Shown in pieces: positions 17,264 through 30,754 of a stretch of 64,000 nucleotides of DNA (positions are counted from its first letter, which is position 1; each line of letters starts with the position of its first letter). Source of the stretch: Actinomycetota bacterium (GTDB lineage Bacteria; Actinomycetota; Actinomycetes; Nanopelagicales; Nanopelagicaceae); contig VGAJ01000001.1 in NCBI GenBank assembly GCA_016870795.1, positions 62,001 through 126,000 of the forward strand. Reading direction: 5' to 3'. The position numbers were made by a program, and so were the translations under genes. The notes under the pieces were generated by a model, which was not told the origin of the DNA, searched no databases, and was given only the letters and a program-made list of their open reading frames with translations.

Positions 17264-18043
17264 CTAGAGAACCCGGTGGAATTTGCATAGACGGGCGAAC
17301 TCCTCAGCATCAAGGCTAGCCCCGCCAACCAAGGCGCCATCGATATCGCTCTGTCGCATAATTTCTACGATATTTGCCGACTTCACTGAGCCGCCGTAGA
17401 GAATTCTGGCATTTTGAGCAATCTCATCACTTCCAATATCAGCAAGCTCTAGGCGAATAGCTGCGCATACCTCTTGAGCATCATCTGGAGTGGCAGTCTT
17501 TCCAGTTCCAATAGCCCATACTGGTTCATAAGCAAAAACGATCTTCTTTAAATCTGGTTTATGAAATCCCTTTAACCCTTGGCGAAGCTGGTTAATTACA
17601 TAAGTTACATGTGCTCCTGATTCGCGCATTGCTAATTCTTCGCCAATACAAAAAATTGGCACCATCTCATTATCTAATATGGCGCGCATCTTTGCATTTA
17701 TTAACTCATTACTCTCGCCATGTATTGCTCGTCGCTCAGAGTGTCCTGCTAGCACATAGGTGCAATCAAGTTTCTTAAGCATCGCACCAGAGATGTCCCC
17801 AGTGAATGCGCCAGACTTTTCTGGTGAGATATCTTGAGCTCCGTAAGATAATTTGAGACGATCTCCATCAACTAAAGTTTGAACTGATCTTAAATCTGTA
17901 AATGGCGGCAGTACTGCTACTTCAACTGCATCAAAGTCACGATCCTCTAGTGAGTAGGCCAACTTCTGAGTTACAGCAATTGCTTCAAGATGATTTAGGT
18001 TCATCTTCCAATTGCCAGCAATCAGCGGTTTACGTGTGCTCAT
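17264..18043 (-). CDS. tpiA: Triosephosphate isomerase
   Basis: Interconverts dihydroxyacetone phosphate and glyceraldehyde 3-phosphate. The 259-residue TIM barrel is full length, with [13 protein letters not shown] near residue 9, the electrophile His in VLAGHSERR near residue 97, the catalytic Glu with flexible loop in [12 protein letters not shown] near residue 170, and phosphate-binding YGGSVKSAN near residue 217. It lies 25 bp after pgk in the gap-pgk-tpiA glycolytic run. Confidence 0.97.
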   Translation of the reverse strand: MSTRKPLIAGNWKMNLNHLEAIAVTQKLAYSLEDRDFDAVEVAVLPPFTDLRSVQTLVDGDRLKLSYGAQDISPEKSGAFTGDISGAMLKKLDCTYVLAGHSERRAIHGESNELINAKMRAILDNEMVPIFCIGEELAMRESGAHVTYVINQLRQGLKGFHKPDLKKIVFAYEPVWAIGTGKTATPDDAQEVCAAIRLELADIGSDEIAQNARILYGGSVKSANIVEIMRQSDIDGALVGGASLDAEEFARLCKFHRVL

Positions 18044-18068
18044 TTCTGCTCCTTAGTTGGCTACTTGC

Positions 18069-20407
<2,339 letters not shown>

Positions 20408-21385
20408 TTAATTGAGTAGCTCTGGTGAGAGCCCGGCCTCGGTATCTGGAATTCCTAGATCGCTCGCGCGTTTATCGGCCATTGCCAATAGGCGCCTAAT
20501 TCGTCCCGCAATTGCATCCTTAGTCATCGGCGGCGTTGATAGCGAACCCAACTCTTCAAGGCTTGCCTGCCCATGAGTAATTCGCAGCTGTCCTGCTTCA
20601 CGAAGATGGCCTGGAATATCTTCTCCTAAAATCTCCATCGCTCTTGCAACTCGCGCAGATGCAGCAACGGCCGCTCTTGCCGAGCGCCTTAAGTTGGCAT
20701 CATCAAAGTTTGCCAGGCGATTAGCGGTTGCTCTGACTTCTCTTCTCATCCTTCGCTCTTCCCAAGCCATAACACTTTCATGGGCTCCAAGACGAGTTAA
20801 TAAAACCCCAATGGCATCGCCATCTCTAATTACTACTCGATCAACTCCTCGAACCTCACGAGCCTTTGCAGCAATTGTTAATCTGCGAGCAGCGCCAACA
20901 AGAGCAAGCGCAGCTTCTGGTCCTGGGCAGGTAATTTCAAGAGCTGATGATCTTCCAGGTTCAGTTAACGAACCATGTGCAAGAAATGCGCCCCGCCATG
21001 CAGCTTCGGCACAACAAATTCCTGCAGAGACAACTTGTGGTGGCAATCCTCTTACTGGACGTCCATGGGAATCAACAAGCCCAGTCTGCCTTGCTAGATT
21101 ATCGCCCTCTCTAATCACTCGAACTAAATAACGACTACCTTTTCTTAAACCGCCAGCGCTAATTACTGCTAGATCGGAGTCATGGCCATAGATATCAGCA
21201 ATATCTTTTCTTATTCTTCTGGCAGCTTGAGCGGTATCAAGTTCAATCTCAACCATGATTTTTCCAGCTGAGATATGAAGCCCTCCAGCAAAGCGCAATA
21301 TCGCAGAAACTTCCGCCTTTCGACAGCAAGGCTTTGAAATCGTGAGGCGGCTTAACTCATCCTTAACCGCTGCAGTCATTGCCAT
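20408..21385 (-). CDS. whiA: WhiA-family DNA-binding regulator
   Basis: WhiA combines a LAGLIDADG-like N-terminal fold with a C-terminal helix-turn-helix. In streptomycetes it controls sporulation septation; in non-sporulating Gram-positives it affects cell division and metabolism. The 325-residue protein opens [14 protein letters not shown] and contains [38 protein letters not shown] and the HTH tail [23 protein letters not shown], all diagnostic. It is the last gene of uvrC-rapZ-yvcK-whiA, 5 bp after yvcK. There is no sign of sporulation genes here, so a division role is the more likely one. Confidence 0.95.
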   Translation of the reverse strand: MAMTAAVKDELSRLTISKPCCRKAEVSAILRFAGGLHISAGKIMVEIELDTAQAARRIRKDIADIYGHDSDLAVISAGGLRKGSRYLVRVIREGDNLARQTGLVDSHGRPVRGLPPQVVSAGICCAEAAWRGAFLAHGSLTEPGRSSALEITCPGPEAALALVGAARRLTIAAKAREVRGVDRVVIRDGDAIGVLLTRLGAHESVMAWEERRMRREVRATANRLANFDDANLRRSARAAVAASARVARAMEILGEDIPGHLREAGQLRITHGQASLEELGSLSTPPMTKDAIAGRIRRLLAMADKRASDLGIPDTEAGLSPELLN

Positions 21386-21390
21386 GTGGG

Positions 21391-22350
21391 TTATCTAAGC
21401 ATCTCGGCTTGAAAAATGTGGCTCAAAGTCAAAAATAATTTTTCAGTATCGTGGTGATTACTTCCTGGGTGAGATGCAAGATCTGCAACAAATACCCTTC
21501 CACCCATCGCCTCAACAAGGCCCTCTAGCTCTATTAATAGCTCAGAACGAGCGGCGATTGAGCTATCTAGTAGAGCAACATCACAGTTTAGATCTGGGGC
21601 AAATCTGCGCAAGATTCTCAAATGATCTGCTGGAGAACTACCAGCCAATTCATCCCCACTGGCGCTTGGTGAGGCATCAAGATTAAGAATTATAACTTTC
21701 TTAGCCCTTGAACTCTCAAGCACCTGACGTTGTTTGGTAACGAGAAGATGTGGCAGAACACTTGAAAACCAAGAGCCTGGACCTAAAGTAATAAAGTTCG
21801 CTTTCGCAATTGCATCAACTCCTTGAGAAGTTGGCGTCGGATTATCCGGTATTAGCCTTAAGTCTTCGAGGATTCCTCTTCCTAGCGCTACCTCTTGTTG
21901 CCCTCTAATTAAATGAGTGCCTTGCCAAGTTTTAAAAGTTCCTTCAATATCAAGAGGTTCTAGAGCCATTGGCAGTACTCGCCCTACGACTTTTAATAGC
22001 GCACCAACTTTATCTAACCCTTTTACCGGATCACTTTCGCTATCCCAGAGCGCGGTTAATAGTAAATTGCCAAGTGCATGGCCATCTAACTCACCTTTTG
22101 AGGTGAAACGATATTGCATTATCTCTGCCCAGCTTCTGCCCCATTCATCATCTGCGCAGAGCGCAGCAAGTGCCATTCTTAAATCTCCTGGCGGAAGTGA
22201 ATTAAATTCTTTTCTTAATCTCCCACTTGATCCACCATTATCGGCAACAGTAACAATTGCGGTTAACTCATTAGTGATTTTTCTTAAAGCAGATAAGGTG
22301 GCAGCAAGGCCATGTCCACCGCCAAGTGCAACAACCTTGGGGTTATTCAA
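21391..22350 (-). CDS. YvcK/CofD-like UDP-sugar-binding factor
   Basis: A 319-residue protein of the YvcK family, which binds UDP-GlcNAc and links central carbon metabolism to cell-wall synthesis; it is sometimes called gluconeogenesis factor. The nucleotide-binding start [33 protein letters not shown] and [13 protein letters not shown] are diagnostic. The start is TTG at 22350, overlapping the rapZ stop (TTGA) with GGGAGCG upstream. The order rapZ-yvcK-whiA is deeply conserved in Gram-positives. It is unlikely to be the F420 enzyme CofD, which shares the fold. Confidence 0.92.
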   Translation of the reverse strand: MNNPKVVALGGGHGLAATLSALRKITNELTAIVTVADNGGSSGRLRKEFNSLPPGDLRMALAALCADDEWGRSWAEIMQYRFTSKGELDGHALGNLLLTALWDSESDPVKGLDKVGALLKVVGRVLPMALEPLDIEGTFKTWQGTHLIRGQQEVALGRGILEDLRLIPDNPTPTSQGVDAIAKANFITLGPGSWFSSVLPHLLVTKQRQVLESSRAKKVIILNLDASPSASGDELAGSSPADHLRILRRFAPDLNCDVALLDSSIAARSELLIELEGLVEAMGGRVFVADLASHPGSNHHDTEKLFLTLSHIFQAEMLR

Positions 22351-23219
22351 CGCTCCCTACCTAAATCTCTATGAATCGCGTGAGCCGAAACGCTATGTTC
22401 TCCATCAATTGCGCTGCCATTAATTCTTCTTGCAAGCTCTTCAGCAACAGCAACACTTCTATGTTTTCCGCCAGTGCAACCAATTGCAAGAGTTATATAT
22501 TTCTTTCCCTCTCTCAAATATCCCTGCCCTAAGCTATTAAAGAGAGCTAAGTATCGCTCTAAAAATTCACTAACGCTCTCAGCGCTAAGGACTGCCTCAC
22601 TAACTTGCTTATCAAGGCCATTCATCGCCCTAAGTTCAGGATCCCAATGTGGGTTTGGAATAAAGCGACAATCCATAACTAAATCTGCATCAACGGGAAG
22701 ACCGAACTTATATCCAAAGGAAAGAACATTAACTTTTAGCGAGGCTGAAGAATCTACCGAGAAAAGCTCGGCAATTTTTTTCTCTAATTGATGAACATTT
22801 AATTGCGATGAATCCACAACAAGATCGGCCCCAGAGCGAAGTTCCCTTAGTCGCTCTCGCTCCTTTTCAATACCATCGAGGATTCGGTCACTTCCCTGAA
22901 GCGGGTGGGGACGTCTAGATGATTCAAACCTTCGAACTAAAACATCATCTGAGGCGTCAACAAAGATAATTTTTCGAGATATTCCCCGCTCTGCCAACTC
23001 AGCTAGGGTTTTATTCAAATCATCAAAGAATTGTCTTCCCCGCACATCAATTACTACTGCAATTGAATCATCGCTGCTCTGAGTCAAATCAAAGAGTGGA
23101 ATTAGCAAAGAAGGGGGCAAGTTATCTATTACATACCAGCCATGATCTTCCATAGCATGAGCCACAGTTGAGCGACCTGCCCCGCTCATTCCGGTTATAA
23201 CTACTATCTCGCGTCCCAT
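22347..23219 (-). CDS. rapZ: RapZ-family nucleotide-binding protein
   Basis: RapZ (YvcJ) has an N-terminal P-loop domain and a C-terminal domain that in E. coli binds small RNAs and steers RNase E. Its job in actinobacteria is not established. The 290-residue protein has the P-loop GMSGAGRST (Arg in place of the usual Lys, as I recall from other actinobacteria), VIDVRGRQFFDDL, and the C-terminal signature AIGCTGGKHRSVAVAEELA. It overlaps yvcK by four bases and lies 21 bp after uvrC. Confidence 0.92.
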   Translation of the reverse strand: MGREIVVITGMSGAGRSTVAHAMEDHGWYVIDNLPPSLLIPLFDLTQSSDDSIAVVIDVRGRQFFDDLNKTLAELAERGISRKIIFVDASDDVLVRRFESSRRPHPLQGSDRILDGIEKERERLRELRSGADLVVDSSQLNVHQLEKKIAELFSVDSSASLKVNVLSFGYKFGLPVDADLVMDCRFIPNPHWDPELRAMNGLDKQVSEAVLSAESVSEFLERYLALFNSLGQGYLREGKKYITLAIGCTGGKHRSVAVAEELARRINGSAIDGEHSVSAHAIHRDLGRER

Positions 23220-23240
23220 GTCTACATCATCCTAGATGTG

Positions 23241-25154
23241 TCAAGAACGCTCAATTATTTCACCTGTTGAGGTATCAACGAAGTAGCCAGAAGCTGAATT
23301 AGCAAGGCCAGCGAGAATGCTTTCAGCGCTCTTAGGTCCAATTCCTGGAAGAGCTGCTATCTCCTCAAGGCTTGCTTTACTAAGAGCTGCAATAGATCCG
23401 AAGTGTTCCAATAAAACTGCCCGTCTAACCTCTCCCAGATTATCGATTTCATCAAGAAGTGATTCCAGCATTAATTTAGAGCGCTTTGAGCGATGAAAAG
23501 TCACTGCAAATCTATGGGCCTCATCGCGAATCCTCTGCACCAAATAAAGAGCCTCGCCATGTCGATCAAGAATTACTGGATAGCTCTGATCAGCAAACCA
23601 AATCTCTTCAAGTCTTTTAGCAAGTCCTACCAAAGCTATATCTGTAATTCCAAGTTCAGCAAAGGCTCTGGCAGCAGCGTTAACCTGTCCCTTACCGCCA
23701 TCAACAATTACTAGCTGGGGCGGATAGGCAAACTTAGGCCGCGGCCCTCCACTTAACTCTATTTCTGATAGATCTAAATCTTTCTCTGCTAGGTATCTCT
23801 TAAATCGTCTAGTAATAACATGATGCATCGCCCTTGTATCATCAAACTTCTCTTTATCATCGATTCCAAAGCGACGGTATTCGCTCTTCTTGGCCTGTCC
23901 ATCTTCGAATACAACCATTGATGCAACAACCGAGGTTCCTTGGATATTTGAAATGTCAAAACATTCAATTCTTAATGGCAGCTCTTCCAAATTAAGTGCA
24001 CTAGCTAAATCTTCCAGCGCTCGCCCGCTTACTCCAGCATCATTTGCTCGCTTACTTAAAAACTGAATTAGAGCTTGGTTGGCATTTCGCTTAACCATAT
24101 CCAAGATCTCACTCTTCTCACCACGCTCTGGCTTCTTAATAGTTACTTTATATCCAGCTCTCTCTGAGAGATAATCTGCAAGAGCGCCTCCATCAAGCTC
24201 CTGATTAACTAATATTTCCTTGCCAATTTCAAAATCCTGATAAACCCGATTAATACAAGCCTCAAGTAGCGAGGAATCCTCCGGCAGGTTTGCTAAATCA
24301 ATCATCCAAGAACGCGAGCTTATGACGCGTCCGGCTCTCACTCTAAATATCGAGATTGCAGCGTGGGTAATATCTTGATGAATTGCAATGAAGTCAGCGA
24401 AGATGGAGTCGGATAGAGCGCTATCTGTTGACTCACTTGCCCGCTCTAGCGCCTCTAGTTGATCTCGCAATTTTCCGGCTCTTTCAAACTCCTCTACTCT
24501 TGCAGCCTCAGCCATCTGATCGCGCAGAGTTTGAGTAATATCTGCTGAACCATCAGAGATGAAGTCACCTAGGCGCTGTGCAAGTATTCGGTGATCGCTT
24601 TCGGTAATTCGATCTACACATGGAGCGGCGCATTTTCCGATATCCCCTAGTAGGCAGGGACGCTTAGCTCGCTGAGCTCTTTCAAAGTTGCTATTTGAAC
24701 ATGATCTAACTGGAAAGAGCTTTAGGAGAACATCAAATGTTGAGCGAAGCGCCCAGGCATGGGTGAAGGGGCCAAAGTAGGTGACACCTTTCTGTTTTGC
24801 TCTCCTGGTTATGAGTAGACGTGGATATTTCTCATCCATTGTAAGCGCTAGATATGGATAGCTCTTATCATCTTTAAATTGCACATTAAATGCAGGGTTC
24901 TCCTCTTTAATCCAGGTAAATTCCAATTGAAGCGCCTCAACCTCGCTTCTTACTAACGTCCAATCAACTCTATTAGCGGAATGAATCATTCGATACGTTT
25001 TCTCGCCAACATTTTTTTGAAAGTAGGAGTTAATCCGATTCTTTAGCGATCTCGCCTTTCCTACATAGATAACTTCATCTTTTTCATTAAAGAAGCGATA
25101 GACCCCAGGTTCATCGGGAACACTCTCTGGACGGTATGAAGCAGGATCTGCCAT
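23241..25154 (-). CDS. uvrC: UvrABC excinuclease subunit C
   Basis: Makes both incisions around a lesion handed over by UvrA/UvrB. The 637-residue protein has all domains in order: GIY-YIG nuclease with GVYRFFNEKDEVIYVGKARSLKNR (about 18-45), cysteine region, UVR motif (AARVEEFERAGKLRDQLEALE, about 212-235), RNase H-like domain with IECFDISNIQGTSVVASMVVFEDG, and C-terminal helix-hairpin-helix pair LEEIAALPGIGPKSAESIL. It starts 2 bp after uvrA, so all three uvr genes are contiguous. Confidence 0.97.
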   Translation of the reverse strand: MADPASYRPESVPDEPGVYRFFNEKDEVIYVGKARSLKNRINSYFQKNVGEKTYRMIHSANRVDWTLVRSEVEALQLEFTWIKEENPAFNVQFKDDKSYPYLALTMDEKYPRLLITRRAKQKGVTYFGPFTHAWALRSTFDVLLKLFPVRSCSNSNFERAQRAKRPCLLGDIGKCAAPCVDRITESDHRILAQRLGDFISDGSADITQTLRDQMAEAARVEEFERAGKLRDQLEALERASESTDSALSDSIFADFIAIHQDITHAAISIFRVRAGRVISSRSWMIDLANLPEDSSLLEACINRVYQDFEIGKEILVNQELDGGALADYLSERAGYKVTIKKPERGEKSEILDMVKRNANQALIQFLSKRANDAGVSGRALEDLASALNLEELPLRIECFDISNIQGTSVVASMVVFEDGQAKKSEYRRFGIDDKEKFDDTRAMHHVITRRFKRYLAEKDLDLSEIELSGGPRPKFAYPPQLVIVDGGKGQVNAAARAFAELGITDIALVGLAKRLEEIWFADQSYPVILDRHGEALYLVQRIRDEAHRFAVTFHRSKRSKLMLESLLDEIDNLGEVRRAVLLEHFGSIAALSKASLEEIAALPGIGPKSAESILAGLANSASGYFVDTSTGEIIERS

Positions 25155-25156
25155 AG

Positions 25157-27994
25157 CTACTTCTTTAGTGTTTCGCGGAGGAACTTTCCGGTATAGCTGG
25201 CAGAAACCTTTGCAATTGCCTCTGGAACTCCTTCAGCAACGATGCTTCCTCCCCCAGATCCGCCCTCCGGTCCTAGATCAATAATCCAATCTGCGCACTT
25301 AATAACATCCATATTGTGTTCAATAACGACAACAGTATTTCCAGTATCAACTAATCTTTGAAGCACGCCAAGAAGTTTCCTTACATCTTCAAAGTGAAGT
25401 CCAGTAGTGGGCTCATCAAGGACATATATTGTTCGCCCCGTTGATCGGCGTTGTAGCTCTGTTGAAAGCTTTACTCTCTGCGCCTCTCCTCCCGAAAGAG
25501 TTGGTGCGGATTGACCAAGTCGAACATAGCCAAGGCCCACATCACAGAGCGTCTTTAGATAGCGATGAATGGCAGGAATTGATCCAAAGAAATCTTGAGC
25601 CTTCTCAATTGGCATATCAAGAACTTCAGCAATCGTCTTACCCTTGTAATGAACCTCTAAAGTCTCTCTGTTATATCTTGCCCCATGGCAGACTTCGCAA
25701 GGCACATAAACATCAGGCAAAAAGTTCATCTCGATTGTGATAGTTCCATCACCAGAGCAATTCTCACATCTTCCACCTTTAACATTAAATGAGAAGCGCC
25801 CCTGTTGATAGCCGCGCACTTTTGCTTCACTTGTCTCAGAAAATAGCGCACGAATCTTGTCAAAGACTCCAGTGTAGGTAGCAGGGTTTGAGCGCGGAGT
25901 TCTACCAATTGGTGATTGATCCACGTGAACGACTTTATCTATTTGATCAATACCGGTAATGCTTCTATGGCGACCAGGAACTATTCGAGCTCCGTTTAGC
26001 TTATTTGCAAGCACAGAATAGAGAATGTCGTTTACTAAAGTAGATTTTCCAGAGCCGCTGACTCCCGTAACGGCAACGAAAACTCCTAGCGGGATAGTTA
26101 CATCAACATTTCTTAAATTATTCTCTTTCGCTTCCTTGATCGTCAAAACTCGCTTAGCGTTAATCGCTCGTCGCTTCTTAGGGATAGCTATTTTTGATCG
26201 ACCTGCTATATAGGCACCTGTAATTGACTTCTTTGAATCAATCAGAGCTTGATAATCCCCTGATACGACAATCTCTCCGCCATGCTCTCCCGCTCCTGGG
26301 CCTATATCAACGATCCAGTCTGCAGTTCTAATCGTCTCTTCATCATGTTCGACAACTATTAAGGTATTTCCTAGGTCTCTAAGATGCGTCAGAGTCTCTA
26401 TCAGGCGCTTATTATCTCTTTGGTGAAGACCGATGCTTGGTTCATCTAGAACATAGAGAACGCCAACTAGGCCTGAGCCAATCTGAGTTGCAAGGCGAAT
26501 TCTCTGCGCCTCACCTCCCGAGAGCGTCGCTGCAGGTCTTGCAAGAGTCAAGTATTCGAGTCCAACATCAAGTAAAAACCCAAGTCGAGCATGTACTTCC
26601 TTCATTACGCGCTCTGCGATTTTCGCCTCACGTGATGCAAGTTTTAAGCCCTTTAAAAACTTCGCACAATCCTCAATTGAAAGCTCGCATATCTCTGCGA
26701 TGTTTTTGCCACCTAAAGTAACAGCCAAGACCTCTGGTTTTAGACGAGAACCCTTACAGGCAGGACATGGGACTTGGCGCATATAGGCTTCAAATCTCTC
26801 TCTGCTGTAATCGCTATCAGTCTCTGAGTGCCTGCGATGAACAAAAGGAATGACTCCTTCAAATCCGGTGGAGTAATTTCTTACTCGGCCATAGCGATTC
26901 TTGTACTTAACATGAACTTCATATTCATAGCCATTTAAAATTGCATCTTTAGCTTTAACAGAGAGTTTGCTCCACGGGGTATTTAGAGAGAATTTAACAT
27001 CAGCAGCTAGAGCCTCTAAAAGATTTATAAAGTAGTCGGAAGATTGCCCCCCTGACCAGGGAGCAATTGCGCCATCATTTATTGAAATTGAGTCATCTGG
27101 AATTACTAGCTCTTCATCAACTTCGAGTTTTGAACCAATGCCGGTGCACTCAGCGCAGGCCCCAAATGGTGAATTAAAGGAAAACGATCTTGGCTCCATC
27201 TCCTGGAAGGAAAGGCCACAATCATGGCAAGCTAAGAGCTCACTATAAGTTCGCTCTTTATCTGCGCCTTTTGCATCAACAAAATCTAGAGTCACAAGGC
27301 CATTGGCTAGCTTTAAAGCTGTTTCAATTGAATCAGTTAGACGCTGCCTTCCTTCTGGCTTAGCAGTCAAACGATCAATTACTACTTCAATCGTATGTTT
27401 CTCTTGTTTCTTTAGTTTTGGAGCCTCAGTTAGGGCAACTGTAGTTCCATCAACTCTGACCCTTGAATATCCCTGAGCAATGAAATCTTTGAAAAGATCA
27501 ACAAACTCTCCCTTTCGCGCCCTTATAACTGGTGCTAACACTTGAAACTTAGTCTCTGCCGGAAGCTCGAGGATTTGATCGACAATATTTTGTGGGGTCT
27601 GCTTTGCAATCTCTTTTCCGCATTTTGGGCAATGTGGCTTTCCTGCTCTGGCAAAGAGAAGGCGAAGATAGTCATAGACCTCGGTAATGGTTCCAACTGT
27701 TGATCTGGGATTTCGATTTGTTGATTTTTGATCAATCGATACAGCTGGAGAGAGCCCCTCGATAAAGTCAACATCGGGCTTATCCATCTGTCCTAGGAAT
27801 TGGCGCGCATAGGCAGAAAGGGACTCAACGTAGCGCCTCTGACCTTCAGCAAATATTGTGTCAAAGGCAAGTGATGATTTGCCAGAGCCAGAGAGCCCAG
27901 TAAAAACAATCATGGCATTTCTTGGAAGATCAAGGGAGACATTCTTTAGATTGTGTTCTCTTGCCCCTCGAACGATTAGACGATCTGCACTCAT
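25157..27994 (-). CDS. uvrA: UvrABC excinuclease subunit A
   Basis: Damage-recognising ATPase of nucleotide excision repair. The 945-residue protein carries two ABC modules (Walker [12 protein letters not shown] near residue 33 and [12 protein letters not shown] near residue 650; signatures [12 protein letters not shown] and [12 protein letters not shown]), plus zinc-binding cysteines in CPKCG, CHDCG/CAECTG and the C-terminal CENCSGDG...CEVCHG. It overlaps uvrB by four bases (ATGA) and sits 2 bp before uvrC. A normal-length class I UvrA, not a drug-resistance paralogue. Confidence 0.97.
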   Translation of the reverse strand: MSADRLIVRGAREHNLKNVSLDLPRNAMIVFTGLSGSGKSSLAFDTIFAEGQRRYVESLSAYARQFLGQMDKPDVDFIEGLSPAVSIDQKSTNRNPRSTVGTITEVYDYLRLLFARAGKPHCPKCGKEIAKQTPQNIVDQILELPAETKFQVLAPVIRARKGEFVDLFKDFIAQGYSRVRVDGTTVALTEAPKLKKQEKHTIEVVIDRLTAKPEGRQRLTDSIETALKLANGLVTLDFVDAKGADKERTYSELLACHDCGLSFQEMEPRSFSFNSPFGACAECTGIGSKLEVDEELVIPDDSISINDGAIAPWSGGQSSDYFINLLEALAADVKFSLNTPWSKLSVKAKDAILNGYEYEVHVKYKNRYGRVRNYSTGFEGVIPFVHRRHSETDSDYSRERFEAYMRQVPCPACKGSRLKPEVLAVTLGGKNIAEICELSIEDCAKFLKGLKLASREAKIAERVMKEVHARLGFLLDVGLEYLTLARPAATLSGGEAQRIRLATQIGSGLVGVLYVLDEPSIGLHQRDNKRLIETLTHLRDLGNTLIVVEHDEETIRTADWIVDIGPGAGEHGGEIVVSGDYQALIDSKKSITGAYIAGRSKIAIPKKRRAINAKRVLTIKEAKENNLRNVDVTIPLGVFVAVTGVSGSGKSTLVNDILYSVLANKLNGARIVPGRHRSITGIDQIDKVVHVDQSPIGRTPRSNPATYTGVFDKIRALFSETSEAKVRGYQQGRFSFNVKGGRCENCSGDGTITIEMNFLPDVYVPCEVCHGARYNRETLEVHYKGKTIAEVLDMPIEKAQDFFGSIPAIHRYLKTLCDVGLGYVRLGQSAPTLSGGEAQRVKLSTELQRRSTGRTIYVLDEPTTGLHFEDVRKLLGVLQRLVDTGNTVVVIEHNMDVIKCADWIIDLGPEGGSGGGSIVAEGVPEAIAKVSASYTGKFLRETLKK

Positions 27995-30075
27995 CGCATG
28001 CCTCCTTCCTGCATCCCTCGAAGCTCTCTCTTTAACTCTTTTATCTCGTCTCGCAGACGAGCTGCAAGTTCAAATTGCAGTTCAGATGCAGCATTTCTCA
28101 TCTGCTCGGTTAGAGAATCTATAAGGCCCAGTAACTCGGCAAGCGGTAAGGCTACGAGTGATTTGGCATGCACGCCAACTGGAGTTTGACTTATGGTGCG
28201 CTTCTTATTTCCAGCCAGCAAAGCGTTGGTGTCATCGCTCTCCTCAGCGATTAAATCTGTGATATCTGCAATCTTCTTACGAAGCGGCTGAGGATCAAGC
28301 CCTGCTGCAAGGTTATAGGCCACCTGCTTAGCTCTTCTTCGATTGGTTTCATCAATTGCTCTAGTCATGGAATCAGTGATCTTGTCGGCATACATATGAA
28401 CTTCGCCTGAAACATTTCGGGCAGCGCGTCCAATAGTTTGAATTAGCGAGCGAGTTGAGCGCAGGAATCCCTCTTTATCGGCATCGAGAATTGCAACAAG
28501 TGATACTTCAGGAAGATCTAGACCTTCGCGTAGCAAGTTGATTCCGATTAGAACATCGTATTCACCAAGCCTTAATTCTCTAAGCAGTTCCACTCTTCTT
28601 AAAGTATCAACCTCTGAGTGCAAATATCGAACTCTGATTCCAGCATCTGTAAAGAAATCTGTTAAATCCTCTGCCATCTTCTTAGTCAGCGTTGTAACTA
28701 ATACTCGCTCATTCTTCTCAGCTCTTATCTTAATTTCTGACATTAGGTCATCGATTTGATTCTTTATTGGCTTTAGAACAATCTTGGGATCAACTAGTCC
28801 AGTTGGTCTTATAACCTGCTCAACAAATACTCCCCCAGTTTTCTCCATCTCATAGGGGCCAGGGGTTGCTGAGAGATAAACCTTCTGTGGAGTTCGTTCC
28901 AAAAATTCATCAAACTTTAAGGGGCGGTTATCAAGAGCGCTTGGTAAGCGAAAACCATGCTCCACAAGCGTTCTCTTCCTTGATGCATCTCCTTCATACA
29001 TCGCTCCAATTTGTGGAACAGTGATATGAGATTCATCAATGACGCAAAGGAAGTCCTCTGGAAAGTAATCAAGTAGACAGTTAGGGGCAGAGCCTGGCTC
29101 TCGAAAATCTATATGCCTTGAGTAATTCTCAATCCCTGAGCAGAAGCCAAGCTGCAGCATCATTTCAATATCAAATGTGGTTCGCATTCTAAGGCGCTGG
29201 GCCTCAAGTAGCTTGTTAGCCTTCTCTAACTCTTTAAGGCGAAGATCTAGCTCTGCTTCAATATTTGCAATAGCGCGTTTCATCGTCTCAGGTCCTGCTG
29301 AGTAATGAGTAGCTGGAAATATGAATACTTCTTTAACATCACTAACAATCTCACCAGTTAGTGGATGCAAAGTAGTTAAGCGCTCAATTTCATCACCAAA
29401 GAATTCAATTCTGGTAGCGAGCTCTTCATAGACTGGAATGATTTCAACGGTATCACCACGAACTCTGAAGGTTCCCCTTTCAAAGGCCATATCGTTTCGT
29501 TTATATTGGATATCAACAAAACGTCTTAACAAAACGTTTCTATCGATTTTATCTCCCACAGCTAAAGTAATCATTCGATCGATATATTCCTGCGGAGTGC
29601 CAAGGCCGTATATGCATGAGACCGAAGCAACAACTATTACATCGCGCCGTGTTAAAAGTGAGTATGTGGCCGAGTATCGAAGACGCTCAACTTCAGAATT
29701 AACTGAGGAGTCTTTTTCTATGAAGGTATCAGTCTGAGGGACATAGGCCTCAGGTTGGTAATAGTCATAATAAGAGACAAAGTATTCAATGGCATTATTT
29801 GGCATCAGCTCTTTAAACTCATTTGCAAGTTGTGCGGCAAGAGTTTTATTTGGCGCAAGAACTAAGGTTGGACGCTGAACTGCCTCAATTAGCCAGGCAG
29901 TGGTTGCAGACTTTCCAGTTCCAGTAGCTCCGAGTAAGACCACATCGCTCTCACCGCTATTAATTCTGCGAGTCAGCTCTGCAATCGCATCTGGTTGATC
30001 TCCAGCTGGCTTAAAACCGCTGATGACTTCAAAGGCCCGATTAGCTCTTGGCGTTGATGTAACTGCCCGCGCCAT
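27991..30075 (-). CDS. uvrB: UvrABC excinuclease subunit B
   Basis: Helicase-like subunit that verifies damage and loads UvrC. Motifs include Walker [15 protein letters not shown], the beta-hairpin region [17 protein letters not shown], helicase motifs [11 protein letters not shown] and QTIGRAARN, and a C-terminal UVR domain that binds UvrC. The track ORF starts at 30114, inside coaE. The ATG at 30075 ([11 protein letters not shown]) lies one base after the coaE stop and gives the expected N-terminus, so I use it (694 residues). It overlaps uvrA by four bases. Confidence 0.97.
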   Translation of the reverse strand: MARAVTSTPRANRAFEVISGFKPAGDQPDAIAELTRRINSGESDVVLLGATGTGKSATTAWLIEAVQRPTLVLAPNKTLAAQLANEFKELMPNNAIEYFVSYYDYYQPEAYVPQTDTFIEKDSSVNSEVERLRYSATYSLLTRRDVIVVASVSCIYGLGTPQEYIDRMITLAVGDKIDRNVLLRRFVDIQYKRNDMAFERGTFRVRGDTVEIIPVYEELATRIEFFGDEIERLTTLHPLTGEIVSDVKEVFIFPATHYSAGPETMKRAIANIEAELDLRLKELEKANKLLEAQRLRMRTTFDIEMMLQLGFCSGIENYSRHIDFREPGSAPNCLLDYFPEDFLCVIDESHITVPQIGAMYEGDASRKRTLVEHGFRLPSALDNRPLKFDEFLERTPQKVYLSATPGPYEMEKTGGVFVEQVIRPTGLVDPKIVLKPIKNQIDDLMSEIKIRAEKNERVLVTTLTKKMAEDLTDFFTDAGIRVRYLHSEVDTLRRVELLRELRLGEYDVLIGINLLREGLDLPEVSLVAILDADKEGFLRSTRSLIQTIGRAARNVSGEVHMYADKITDSMTRAIDETNRRRAKQVAYNLAAGLDPQPLRKKIADITDLIAEESDDTNALLAGNKKRTISQTPVGVHAKSLVALPLAELLGLIDSLTEQMRNAASELQFELAARLRDEIKELKRELRGMQEGGMR

Positions 30076-30076
30076 A

Positions 30077-30682
30077 TTACAAACCTTGCTTCTGAGCTCT
30101 TGGCAGGAGCTCATTGGCCATTAACTCCTCCACCGCCCGAGTTAACTCATCGATGCTGCCATCATTTCTAATGATGTAATTAGCTATCTTCTCCCGCTCC
30201 GAATCACTGACTTGAGCTGCCATGCGCTGGGTAATCTCGTAATCCTTTAGGCCCCGCAAACGTAAACGCTCACGTCTTATTTCCTCATCTGCTGAGACTG
30301 TTACAACATAGTCAAATCTCTTGGCGCCATCACTTTCAACAAGTAAGGGAATCTGATTAATTAAAATGGCTCCGCTCGGCAGCTTTCTGGCTAGCTTCTC
30401 AGCAGCTTCTCGAACTAGCGGATGAATTATTGATTCTAATTTCTTTCGTAAATCGCCCTCTTTAAAGACAACTGCTGCCAATTTTGAACGATCAATCTGT
30501 CCTTCACTTAAAATTGAGTCGCCAAAGACGGTAATAACTTCCTCATATCCCGGGCTTCCTCGTTCAATGACTTCACGGGCTAATTGATCAGAATCGATAA
30601 CTAATGCGCCAAGTTCTTCCAGAATCTCACCAACCAGGCTCTTACCTGATCCGATACCGCCAGTTAAAGCAACTCTTAACAC
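30077..30682 (-). CDS. coaE: Dephospho-CoA kinase
   Basis: Last step of coenzyme A synthesis: phosphorylation of the ribose of dephospho-CoA. The 201-residue P-loop kinase begins [20 protein letters not shown] with [20 protein letters not shown] near residue 28 and the lid/base region [15 protein letters not shown] near residue 130. The coaE stop is one base from the uvrB start. It is separated from rpsA by a strong terminator and from the uvr genes by nothing, so coaE-uvrB-uvrA-uvrC-rapZ-yvcK-whiA may be one transcript with no evident promoter of its own. Confidence 0.95.
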   Translation of the reverse strand: MLRVALTGGIGSGKSLVGEILEELGALVIDSDQLAREVIERGSPGYEEVITVFGDSILSEGQIDRSKLAAVVFKEGDLRKKLESIIHPLVREAAEKLARKLPSGAILINQIPLLVESDGAKRFDYVVTVSADEEIRRERLRLRGLKDYEITQRMAAQVSDSEREKIANYIIRNDGSIDELTRAVEELMANELLPRAQKQGL

Positions 30683-30700
30683 TGCTTCAGCCTACCTAGA

Positions 30701-30735
30701 AAAATAAAACTGGGCCCTTCAAAGAAGGACCCAGT
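30701..30735 (-). terminator. Rho-independent terminator after rpsA
   Basis: In the transcript a 12-bp stem ACUGGGUCCUUC / GAAGGGCCCAGU (one G-U pair) closes a UUU loop and is followed at once by UUUUAUUUU. This is the cleanest intrinsic terminator in the window. It lies 20 bp after the rpsA stop and should limit read-through into coaE. Confidence 0.9.
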
Positions 30736-30754
30736 GATTTAAAACAGGGCAGAG

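Noticed and set aside
21917-22423. 168-residue plus-strand ORF opposite yvcK
   Set aside because: Long but antisense to a conserved gene and of unnatural composition; shadow ORF.
30076-30114. uvrB beginning at 30114 and overlapping coaE by 38 bp
   Set aside because: ATG 30075 directly after the coaE stop gives the expected UvrB N-terminus; the extra 13 residues are coaE sequence in another frame.
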